DNA of 9,592 bases from Pseudomonadota bacterium (GTDB lineage: Bacteria; Myxococcota_A; Polyangia; Haliangiales; Haliangiaceae), in contig JAEYYY010000728.1 of the NCBI GenBank assembly GCA_023430775.1, positions 1-9,592 on the forward strand, given 5' to 3'. This document shows, piece by piece, positions 1 to 6,081 of the stretch. Below the pieces are notes generated by a model. That model saw only the letters and a program-made list of their open reading frames with translations, searched no databases and was not told the DNA's origin. Numbering within the stretch: position 1 is the stretch's first letter; each line of letters starts with the position of its first letter. The translations under genes and the position numbers were made by a program.

Positions 1-1
1 G

Positions 2-406
2 CGCTGCCCCGCCGACGTCGCGATGACCACCGACTGGGCCGGCGGTTACGGCGCGTGCCTGATCGCGCTCGGCGAGCTCGCCGCCGCGGTCGCGCCGCTC
101 GAGCGCGCGATCGCCGCGGAGCCGACCTGGCCGCTGCACCACTGGAACCTCGCCGCCGCGCTGCACAGGCTCGGTGATCCGCGCGGCTGTCTGTCCGCGA
201 TGCGCCGCTTCGTCACCACCAGCGCGCTGCCGAGCGGGCTCGCCGACGATGTCGATCAGCCGGGCCGCGTCGCGCACGCGCGGCAATTGATCGCCGAGCT
301 CGAGCGGATCGCGCGTCTCGATCGCAACGTCGCGCGTCGCCGCAGCGCCGCCGCGCGCCCCCGCGCCACGGCGAAGAAGCGCAAGAAGCCCGCGCGCGCC
401 GAGTAG
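2..406 (+). CDS. TPR-repeat protein, C-terminal part (5' truncated by window)
   Basis: The frame is open from base 2, so the gene very likely starts before the window; the ATG at 23 is probably internal. The visible 134 residues begin with at least one good tetratricopeptide repeat (GYGACLIALGELAAAVAPLE with a following AIAAEPTW, then a second helical pair HHWNLAAALHRLGD). Gly, Ala and Pro sit where TPR helices turn. TPRs usually mediate protein-protein contacts; the partner cannot be read. The last ~30 residues form a basic, low-complexity tail rich in Arg, Lys and Ala (AKKRKKPARAE at the end), possibly binding nucleic acid or an acidic surface. No signal peptide can be judged because the N-terminus is missing. 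It converges on the next gene, with stop codons 3 bases apart. The TPR call is solid; the function is unknown. Confidence 0.75.
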   Translation, partial: RCPADVAMTTDWAGGYGACLIALGELAAAVAPLERAIAAEPTWPLHHWNLAAALHRLGDPRGCLSAMRRFVTTSALPSGLADDVDQPGRVAHARQLIAELERIARLDRNVARRRSAAARPRATAKKRKKPARAE

Positions 407-409
407 CGG

Positions 410-2059
410 TTACTTCTTCGACAGCTGGTAGACCAGCTTGATGCGGGTGTTGCCCGCCATGCCGCGCTTGGGCAGCTTCCAGCTCTTGGCGTTCGCCAGG
501 ATGCAGCCGGCCACCGCCGACAGATCCGCGGTGCCCGCCTTCGGGTCGCTCGACGCGCCCTTGATGTCACCGGTGGCGTCCGACTCGAGCGTGATCGTGA
601 TCGTGCCCGCGAGCTTCGGGTTGCCGGCGAGCGTCTCCTCGTAGCACGCCTGCGCCTCCTGGCTGTGGCGGCCGAGCAGCACGCCGATCGCCTGCTTCTC
701 GTGCGTGCCCGTGCCCACCTTGGTGTTCTTCAGCGTGGTCTCGAGCGTCTTGAGATCCGACTGCGCCTGCGTGCGCATCTGGTTGTTCGACACCATCAGC
801 GGGATGGTCTCGGCGTACAGATCGTGCGCGGGCTGGTAGTAGCGAATGTCGTTGGCCGTCGCGTACAGCAGGTGGAACACGCGCGCGATGCCGTAGATGC
901 CGGTGATCACGTTGTCCTTGTCCGAGGCGCTGCACTTGGTGCACCCCGGCAGCGCCTTGATCGCGTCGAGCGCGTGGCGCTTCGCCGCATCGGGCTGATC
1001 GAGGCGAACCGTGAAGTCGGCCTGGTGGTACTTGATCGCGAGCAGATCGTTCGGCGGCACCGTGTTGCCGGCGAGCTTGAGCGCCTCGTCGAGCGCGGCC
1101 ACCGCCTCGGTCCACTTGCCGGCGAACTGATACGCCTGGAGCCCGAGCTTGGCGACCACCTCGTACTGCGCGGCCGGCGTCTTCGCGCCGAAGATGTTGT
1201 AGAGCTTCGGCGCGACCTCGGTGAACGGCACGTTCGAGCGGCCGGCGAACAGCAGCACGTCGCGCTCGAGGACTTCCTTGTTCGCGCTGTTGCCCCAGCC
1301 CTGCGCCGCCGCGACGATCGCCTGCCACGCACCGGCATCGTCACCCGCGCGCCACTTCGCCCACGCCATCACGTACGACAGCTCGGGCTGCTTCTCGCTC
1401 GGGGTCTCGTTCTTGACCACCGCGAGCGCCTCGGCGTTCTTGTACTGCATCAGCAGCGCGTGGGCCCACCACGCCTTGTTGTAGAGCAGCTCCTTGCTCT
1501 TGGGCGCCTTGGTGACGAGGCCCTCCCACGCCTTCTCGGCGGCGGCGTAGTCCGGCGGCTCCGCCATCAGCTCGTAGCTGCCGAGCAGGCGATACGTGAT
1601 CTCGTCGACATCCTTGCCGGCGGCGTCCTTCGCGGTGCGCAGCGTCTGGCGCGCTTCCTCGACCAGCTGCTTCGCCTTGTCGGCATTCTTCTTCGACTCG
1701 AGATAGAGCATCGTCGCGAGCACGGCGGCCTGCGCCTGCTTGTCGACCGCGCTCTTCGCCTTGGTGAAGTTCGCCTTCTGCTTGTCGATCGTCAGCCGCC
1801 TGTCCTTCGGCTCGTAGAGCGGCATGCCCGGGCGACCGAGCGCCTCGGGCGCGAAGATCACGCCCTTGATCTCGAACGGCGGGATGTCGAGCGACACATC
1901 GCCGGCGGCCGCCGGCTTGCCACCGGCGCTGCCCGCGTTGCCGCCGGGCGTGGTGGATTCGTCCTTACCAGCGCCACCGCAACCGAGGCACGCGACCAGA
2001 ACAAGGGAGAGGCTCTTCATGGATGGCTTGTGTACAACAACGCCCCCACCGGGCGCCAT
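410..2059 (-). CDS. Lipoprotein with TPR-like repeats and AgmX/PglI-type (TonB-like) C-terminal domain
   Basis: 549 residues. The N-terminus has a short hydrophobic stretch ending in a lipobox (LVAC, Cys24), then a Gly/Ser/Ala-rich linker to about residue 55, so this is probably a lipid-anchored envelope protein. Residues ~95-450 are helical, Ala/Lys-rich and TPR-like (for example 171-205 and 303-370), with a CxxC motif at Cys373/Cys376. Residues 455-549 match the C-terminal domain seen on myxobacterial AgmX/PglI-type proteins, a TonB-like fold. Shown here are the ACYEE and AGCI cysteines, the GTITITLESDATGDI strands and the final KLVYQL strand; the two cysteines may pair. Such domains are thought to act in envelope-spanning or motility/secretion complexes, which is family knowledge only. 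Start choice: the ATG at 2059 has GAGG five bases upstream. The ATG at 2020 would leave only ten residues before the lipid Cys and has no such site. The gene is divergent from the DUF4266 operon, with starts about 31 bases apart. Confidence 0.85.
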   Translation of the reverse strand: MAPGGGVVVHKPSMKSLSLVLVACLGCGGAGKDESTTPGGNAGSAGGKPAAAGDVSLDIPPFEIKGVIFAPEALGRPGMPLYEPKDRRLTIDKQKANFTKAKSAVDKQAQAAVLATMLYLESKKNADKAKQLVEEARQTLRTAKDAAGKDVDEITYRLLGSYELMAEPPDYAAAEKAWEGLVTKAPKSKELLYNKAWWAHALLMQYKNAEALAVVKNETPSEKQPELSYVMAWAKWRAGDDAGAWQAIVAAAQGWGNSANKEVLERDVLLFAGRSNVPFTEVAPKLYNIFGAKTPAAQYEVVAKLGLQAYQFAGKWTEAVAALDEALKLAGNTVPPNDLLAIKYHQADFTVRLDQPDAAKRHALDAIKALPGCTKCSASDKDNVITGIYGIARVFHLLYATANDIRYYQPAHDLYAETIPLMVSNNQMRTQAQSDLKTLETTLKNTKVGTGTHEKQAIGVLLGRHSQEAQACYEETLAGNPKLAGTITITLESDATGDIKGASSDPKAGTADLSAVAGCILANAKSWKLPKRGMAGNTRIKLVYQLSKK

Positions 2060-2090
2060 TACAGCCTCACGTGATATCTTTCACCGCGCT
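2060..2090. other. Short divergent intergenic region
   Basis: Only 31 bases separate the chosen start codons of the minus-strand lipoprotein and the plus-strand DUF4266 gene. Promoters for both must overlap the 5' ends of the opposite genes. I see an AT-richer patch (GATATCTTT around 2073) but no convincing -35/-10 pair for either direction. The plus strand also carries GGGAGAGG at 2005-2012, six bases before an ATG at 2019 that is in frame with the DUF4266 gene. That alternative start would make the two genes overlap head to head. Confidence 0.4.
2065..2068 (-). promoter_or_regulatory. Ribosome binding site for the AgmX/PglI-type lipoprotein
   Basis: On the minus strand this reads GAGG, five bases before the ATG at 2059. 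It favours the 549-residue start over the ATG at 2020, which lacks a comparable site. Most other genes in the window have no clear Shine-Dalgarno motif, so this one is informative. Confidence 0.5.
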
Positions 2091-2306
2091 GTGCGTTTCT
2101 GGCTCTGCTTCCTCTTCATCGCACTGGTTGTCGCGAGCAGCGGCTGCGTGAGAGTGAAGGCTCACCAGCGCGGTAACCTCGCGAAGCGGTCGATGACCAA
2201 CGATCGCGAGCGGGGAGAAGCACGGTTCGGGCAGCACGCCACGGGATCGCGCGAAGGCGCCGACGGTGGCACGGGACAACCTGGCGGCGGATGCGGCTGC
2301 AACTAG
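2091..2306 (+). CDS. DUF4266 small lipoprotein
   Basis: 71 residues from a GTG start. A hydrophobic segment FWLCFLFIALVVASSG leads to Cys19, the likely lipidated residue, although the -3 position is Ser rather than the usual Leu. The mature part matches the DUF4266 pattern from end to end: a QRGNLAKRSM segment, a His, SREGADGG, a Gly-rich stretch and a terminal GGGCGCN with a CxC pair. DUF4266 proteins are typically encoded beside DUF3570 barrels, as here: the stop overlaps the next start by 16 bases, implying translational coupling. Such pairs are often found with FAD:protein FMN transferase (ApbE) and thioredoxin-like genes, none of which is in this window. The molecular role is not established; the CxC tail could bind metal or be redox-active (inference). 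The in-frame ATG at 2019 has a good Shine-Dalgarno but would give an unusually long charged leader, so GTG is preferred. This gene overlaps a longer shadow frame and could easily be missed. Confidence 0.85.
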   Translation: MRFWLCFLFIALVVASSGCVRVKAHQRGNLAKRSMTNDRERGEARFGQHATGSREGADGGTGQPGGGCGCN

Positions 2307-3424
2307 CGCTCCTCGTGGTCGCGATCCCCGCGATCGCCGGCGTGGCCGGGGTGCCGGGCGCCGCCGCCGACGGCACCGTCTCGGTGCGCGGCGTCTATTA
2401 CAAGGAGCGTGCGACGCGCGTCATGCAGCCGATGCTCGACGGCGTGTTCGAGGTCGGCGAGCGCGGCCTGCTGTCGACCCACTTCCTCGTCGACGCGATC
2501 ACCAGCGCGTCGACCTCGGCCGGTGCCGCCGATGCCATCGCGTTCACCGAGAATCGCTACGAGGCCGGCGCCGGCTACACCCACGAGCTCCATGACCTCG
2601 GCATCCGGCTCGGCGGCGACGCCAGGTACTCGACCGAGTCCGATTACCGGTCGCTCTACGGCGGCCTGCGCGGCGAGCTCGATCTCGCGCAGAAGAACAC
2701 CGTGCTCGGGCTCGGTGGTGGCGTCGGCTACGATCTGATCTCCGCCGGCTCGGGCGGTGGTCTCGCGCAGCCGACCATCGAGTGCAAGCGCGGCGAGATG
2801 GAGCAGTCCGAGTGCAGCCTGACCACGCTCGCGATGTACGTCTCCGCGACGCAGATCCTGTCGCGCAACATGGTCGCCGGGCTGTCGATCGATCTCGCGC
2901 GGCTCTCCGGTTACCAGTCGAACCCGTATCGCTCCGCGATCGCCGGTGACGAGCTGATCTCCGAGCGCCACCCCACGCTGCGCAACCGCCAGGCCTACGC
3001 GGCGGTGCTCCGCTACTTCATCCCGCGCACCGAGACCGCGGTGATCGGCAGCTACCGCTACTACCGGGATAACTGGCGTGTCCACGGTCACACCCCCGAG
3101 CTGCGCGTGATCCAGCAGGTCGGCGACATCGGCGATGCCGCGTTCCGTTACCGCTGGCACACCCAGGACGGCGCGTTCTTCTTCCAGGATCGCTACATGA
3201 CCGCCGACGGCATCCAGGGCTTTCTGTCCGACGACGTCAAGCTGTCGTCGACCAGCACGCACACCATCGAGGCAAAGCTCGGCATCGTCGGCTCCGCGTT
3301 CGAGCTCGAAGGAAAGTGGGGCAACGCGCGCTTCGAGGGCTTGCTCCAGTACGTCGTCCAGTACAATCGATTCGGCAATGCGATCGTCGCGCACGTCGGT
3401 GTCACGGTTCCTTTCGATTACTAG
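2291..3424 (+). CDS. DUF3570 outer-membrane beta-barrel protein
   Basis: 377 residues. The signal peptide spans residues 1-26, with likely cleavage after GAAA. The mature protein is rich in alternating beta strands and ends in an aromatic residue (VGVTVPFDY), as outer-membrane barrels do. Segments typical of DUF3570 are YKERATRVMQPM (37-48), VDAITSAS (67-74), FTENRYE (85-91), STESDYRS (114-121), GYQSNPYR (207-214) and SYRYYRDNW (254-262). Two cysteines, 165 and 175, could form a loop disulfide. The family is known from loci with DUF4266, ApbE and thioredoxin-like proteins and is suspected of a transport or electron-transfer role at the outer membrane; its substrate is unknown. The start overlaps the DUF4266 stop by 16 bases, and the 3' end overlaps the next gene. 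Family assignment is strong; function is open. Confidence 0.88.
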   Translation: MRLQLALLVVAIPAIAGVAGVPGAAADGTVSVRGVYYKERATRVMQPMLDGVFEVGERGLLSTHFLVDAITSASTSAGAADAIAFTENRYEAGAGYTHELHDLGIRLGGDARYSTESDYRSLYGGLRGELDLAQKNTVLGLGGGVGYDLISAGSGGGLAQPTIECKRGEMEQSECSLTTLAMYVSATQILSRNMVAGLSIDLARLSGYQSNPYRSAIAGDELISERHPTLRNRQAYAAVLRYFIPRTETAVIGSYRYYRDNWRVHGHTPELRVIQQVGDIGDAAFRYRWHTQDGAFFFQDRYMTADGIQGFLSDDVKLSSTSTHTIEAKLGIVGSAFELEGKWGNARFEGLLQYVVQYNRFGNAIVAHVGVTVPFDY

Positions 3425-3956
3425 CCTGCTGCTGCTCGCAGCGTGTCCCTCCGAGGACGACTGCGGGCCCGGCGATGCGCCGGCCGAGATCGCAGCGACC
3501 GGCCTCGGTGTCGAGCTGACGTTCGGCGGGATGATCTCGGGCGCCAACAACGACTGCCCGATCGACGGCACGCCGGACGGCGTGGTCAGCATGTCGATCC
3601 AGGGTACGCAGGTCGGCAACTCGATCGGGTTCTTCACGCTCTGCGTACCGAGACCCGATCAGCTGACCGCCGGTGAAGACCTCGGGATCGACGATCCGGC
3701 GTCGGACGAGCCGCCGGTACGCATCGTCGACATCAGCGGCAGCGATCTCGGCTGCTCGTACAACTACGACAACACGCCGCCGACGGGGACGGCGCGTGCC
3801 GAAGGGCTGTGCGATACGTCGGGATTGGGCGAGGGTGGCTTCGCGCTGGTGCTCGACGGCCAGGTCACGCTGAGCCGCGACTGCGGCGGCGTCGAGGACA
3901 CGGTCGTGGTGACGATCTCCGGAAGCGTCGCCGTCCAGCCGGATCCGAACCAGTAG
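3378..3956 (+). CDS. Cys-rich lipoprotein of unknown function
   Basis: 192 residues from the ATG, which overlaps the DUF3570 gene by 47 bases; an in-frame GTG at 3399 would shorten the overlap and still keep the signal peptide. The leader SITSLLLLAAC carries a clear lipobox (LAAC). The mature part is acidic (PSEDDCGPGD and many later Asp/Glu) with six further cysteines, enough for three disulfides. Alternating strand-like segments (GVELTFGGMI, VVSMSIQG, FALVLDGQVTLS, TVVVTISGSVAV) suggest a beta-sandwich fold. I do not recognise the family. As third gene of a tightly overlapping operon it is a candidate surface or periplasmic partner of the DUF3570 barrel (inference from position). It converges on the next gene with three bases between stops, so there is no room for a terminator between them. 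Confidence 0.8.
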   Translation: MRSSRTSVSRFLSITSLLLLAACPSEDDCGPGDAPAEIAATGLGVELTFGGMISGANNDCPIDGTPDGVVSMSIQGTQVGNSIGFFTLCVPRPDQLTAGEDLGIDDPASDEPPVRIVDISGSDLGCSYNYDNTPPTGTARAEGLCDTSGLGEGGFALVLDGQVTLSRDCGGVEDTVVVTISGSVAVQPDPNQ

Positions 3957-3959
3957 CGG

Positions 3960-4406
3960 TCAGCCGTCGACGACCTCGATCATGCCGCCGGCGTGAGGAC
4001 TGCGGCAGATGTCGAGCATCGACTCGAGCATCGACGAGAAGTACTGATCGAGCGACAGCGCATCCCCGACCGGTGCGATCTGCTGGAGCTCGGACCGGGT
4101 CAGCGGCCGCGACTTCTCGAGCCGGACGTTCGGATACAGCACGCTGGCGGTCGATCCGCTGATCACCAGATCCTCGACGGTGCGGCTCGCGAGACCGCGG
4201 CGGATCGCCTCGACCTCCTCGGCCAGCGAGCTCGCCGGCAGCTCGATCGACGACACGCCGAGCGCGTTACCGATCGCCGCGAACTGCGGGAATCGGCTCC
4301 CCGCGTTGCCGGCCTCGAGGTGCTCGACGACGACGTCGCGCAGCAGCGCCCAGCGGCGCCACCGAAACTCGTAGGACGCGCCCTTCCCGAGCATGGCGAG
4401 ACTCAT
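3960..4406 (-). CDS. Hypothetical cytoplasmic protein, last gene of the CFI-box operon
   Basis: 148 residues from the ATG at 4406. No signal peptide or membrane segment is visible, and there is a single Cys near the C-terminus. The N-terminal half looks helical (SYEFRWRRWALLRDVVVEHL, then a SRFPQF turn and a Leu/Ala-rich helix with AEEVEAIRRGLASRTVEDL). The C-terminal half contains SLDQYFSSMLESMLDICRS, another amphipathic helix. I do not recognise the family. Alternative starts are the ATG at 4445 and the ATG at 4487. The latter overlaps the stop of the upstream gene in an ATGA arrangement typical of translational coupling. The extra residues are Arg-rich with poor third-position GC, so I favour 4406, but 4487 is possible. 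It lies downstream of three secreted paralogues in the same direction and is probably cotranscribed, yet seems cytoplasmic. It could be regulatory or immunity-like, but nothing in the sequence shows this. Confidence 0.65.
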   Translation of the reverse strand: MSLAMLGKGASYEFRWRRWALLRDVVVEHLEAGNAGSRFPQFAAIGNALGVSSIELPASSLAEEVEAIRRGLASRTVEDLVISGSTASVLYPNVRLEKSRPLTRSELQQIAPVGDALSLDQYFSSMLESMLDICRSPHAGGMIEVVDG

Positions 4407-4483
4407 GCCGCCATGTTGCCGCGAGATCGTTTGAACACCAAGCATTCGCGGCCGTCGTCCCTCTACGAGGCGCGAGGTTCGCG
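4407..4483 (-). other. Gap between CFI-box paralogue A and the hypothetical gene
   Basis: 77 bases, locally less GC-rich (around 4420-4445). Reading on the minus strand, a TTGGTG hexamer is followed after 17 bases by CAACAT, six bases before the ATG at 4406. Both match the consensus only partly (3 of 6 each). It may be a weak promoter or simply the N-terminal codons of a longer protein starting at 4487. Confidence 0.2.
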
Positions 4484-6067
4484 TCATCGCATCCGTGCGA
4501 TCACGGGCTCGAGGGCCTCGCGTGCCGTGGCTCGCAAGATCTCCGACTCGCCGATCAGCCGCGCGCCGACCGGACCGAACGTGTAGTACGCCTCGATCGC
4601 GAGCTCGCCGAGCGCCGTCTTGCCGAGTAGCCGATCGCGGAAGCTCCGCAGCCGCTCGACCTCGCCCGCCATCGCGCTGCCGTACGCCGCGGTGGCGACG
4701 AAGCAGGCATCGACATCGCCGCCGGTGCGATCGGCGGTGGTCACCTCGATCACCGACAGCGTGCTGGTGTTGCGGCAATCGTCGAACGCGCGAATGCCGA
4801 TCGAGTACGTGGTCTCGGGCAGCAAGCCCTCGACGACGATCTCCTGCTCGGCGCGGGCGTCCGCGATGGTCACGCTCGACGTCACCACCGTCGCGGTCGC
4901 GAAGTTGTCCTCGGTGATCGACTCGCCGACCCGATAGCGGATCTCGTAGCCCTTCACCGGATCGGTCTGGTAGTCGTCGCCCGGCGCGATGAACGTCAGC
5001 GTCGCGCTGCTGCTGGTCACCGCCTCGGTGCGCAGCCGGCGCGGGTGATCCGGCTCGATCAGATCGAGCTCGCGCCGCGACACCACGCGGATGCGATAGG
5101 TGTCGTCGCCACTCGCGATCAGGCCGAGGCGGCCGGCGCCGGAGCCCGGCAGATCCGAGATCGTGTTGTCCGGCGCGCGGATCGTGCCGTCGACACCGTC
5201 GGGATCGCCGTAGCCGATGTAGTCGGTGGTGGTGTGGATCGTCGTCGTCGGACCGATCGTGATCGGCATCGAGTAGATCACCGATGGCTGACCGCGATAC
5301 GGCTCGCCGTAATCGGAGAACGCGACGATCGGCGGCGGAAACTTCGCGATGTCGTAGAACGCGTTGTGATCGAGCTCCTTGCTGACCTCGACGAACAGCA
5401 CGTAGTCGCCGTTCGGAACCTCGGGCGACACCGCGTACGACACCGCGGCCTCGACATCGAGCACCGGCGTCGGCTGCGAGACCGCGTCGAACGGGTTGAG
5501 CATCGCCATCATCTCCGTCGACGGGTGATCGATCGAGGGCGAGCGCACGATGTCCTCGCGCGGCGGGTACTTGCTGGCGTCCACGGTCCCGAGCACGCCC
5601 TTGTCGGTCAGCGCCTTCTCGGTCGCGCAGGTCACCGCATCGACGAACTCCTGCGGGCGCTGCGGCCGGCAGAAGTGCAGATCGCGCGAGCTCTCGTTGA
5701 CGGCGTGCGACAGCCCGTCGTCGTTGCCGTCCTGGAACACGATCAGCGGCCAGCGCAGCGGCTGCTTGTCGGCCCACACCGGGAATGTCGTGATGCGGCG
5801 GCCGTACGGCCACAGCGGCGCGCTGTTGAAGTCGAACCGACCGGGCCGGTTGCCGATGCCGAACGTGCCCGTCGCCTGCGTGATGTACACGGTGTCGACG
5901 AAGTTCCCGGCCGTGTCCTCGAGCCACGCCACGATCTGCGGCGCGAACAGGTTGCCGGGGCTGGACAGCGGCTTGAGCTCGAGATCGAGCACCCGGCACT
6001 GTCTCTCGTCGGCGTGCGCGCGAGACATCGTCGCGACGAGCACCAGGGCGATCGACAGCCGGAACAT
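4484..6067 (-). CDS. Secreted FN3 / CFI-box C-terminal protein, paralogue A
   Basis: 527 residues. Signal peptide 1-19 (MFRLSIALVLVATMSRAHA, cleavage before DERQC). Residues ~25-340 form a family-specific region beginning with a strand pair around FAPQIVAWLED and FVDTVYIT, then GNRPGRFDFNSAP, WPYGRR and HFCRP, and GYGDPDG near 285. An FN3-like domain covers ~340-445 (GYEIRYRVGE, then LLPETTYSIGIRAF, a typical FN3 end). From 452 to the end is a CFI-box domain: DACFVATAAYGS, then LRSFRD, YYTFGP and the closing helix. This C-terminal module recurs in deltaproteobacterial and myxobacterial secreted proteins; its role is unknown. The mature protein has five Cys (24, 133, 147, 431, 455), all shared by both paralogues. 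The start chosen is the ATG, 14 bases after the previous stop; an in-frame TTG at 6085 overlaps that stop and is less likely. Third gene of the operon. Confidence 0.85.
   Translation of the reverse strand: MFRLSIALVLVATMSRAHADERQCRVLDLELKPLSSPGNLFAPQIVAWLEDTAGNFVDTVYITQATGTFGIGNRPGRFDFNSAPLWPYGRRITTFPVWADKQPLRWPLIVFQDGNDDGLSHAVNESSRDLHFCRPQRPQEFVDAVTCATEKALTDKGVLGTVDASKYPPREDIVRSPSIDHPSTEMMAMLNPFDAVSQPTPVLDVEAAVSYAVSPEVPNGDYVLFVEVSKELDHNAFYDIAKFPPPIVAFSDYGEPYRGQPSVIYSMPITIGPTTTIHTTTDYIGYGDPDGVDGTIRAPDNTISDLPGSGAGRLGLIASGDDTYRIRVVSRRELDLIEPDHPRRLRTEAVTSSSATLTFIAPGDDYQTDPVKGYEIRYRVGESITEDNFATATVVTSSVTIADARAEQEIVVEGLLPETTYSIGIRAFDDCRNTSTLSVIEVTTADRTGGDVDACFVATAAYGSAMAGEVERLRSFRDRLLGKTALGELAIEAYYTFGPVGARLIGESEILRATAREALEPVIARMR
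5816..5887. repeat. 72-base identical segment, copy in paralogue A
   Basis: By eye this stretch is identical, including all synonymous positions, to 7426-7497 in paralogue B. The flanking bases differ at both ends (5815/7425 and 5888/7498). It encodes the TQATGTFGIGNRPGRF segment and neighbours. The matching part of paralogue C (around 9057-9130) has many differences. Confidence 0.85.
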
Positions 6068-6081
6068 CCGGCGAGCGTAGC

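Noticed and set aside
665..2074. Long plus-strand open frame of 469 codons antisense to the TPR lipoprotein
   Set aside because: Arg/Leu/Val-rich composition typical of the reverse frame of GC-rich genes, with no domain; the minus-strand gene has a lipobox and a recognisable C-terminal domain.
2303..3637. Minus-strand open frame of 444 codons opposite the DUF3570 gene
   Set aside because: Shadow frame in high-GC DNA; the plus-strand product matches DUF3570 along its length.
3957..3959. Terminator between the convergent operons
   Set aside because: Only three bases lie between the stops, and I found no GC hairpin followed by a T run on either strand nearby.
402..3960. The same nine bases (AGTAGCGGT) at both convergent gene junctions, 402-410 and 3952-3960
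   Set aside because: Short, overlaps stop codons and is not palindromic; most likely chance. It forms no terminator hairpin.
4488..5999. Upstream extension of the hypothetical protein's frame to 679 codons
   Set aside because: The extension runs through paralogue A in another frame and is Arg/Asp-rich noise. Only the last ~150-175 codons look like protein.
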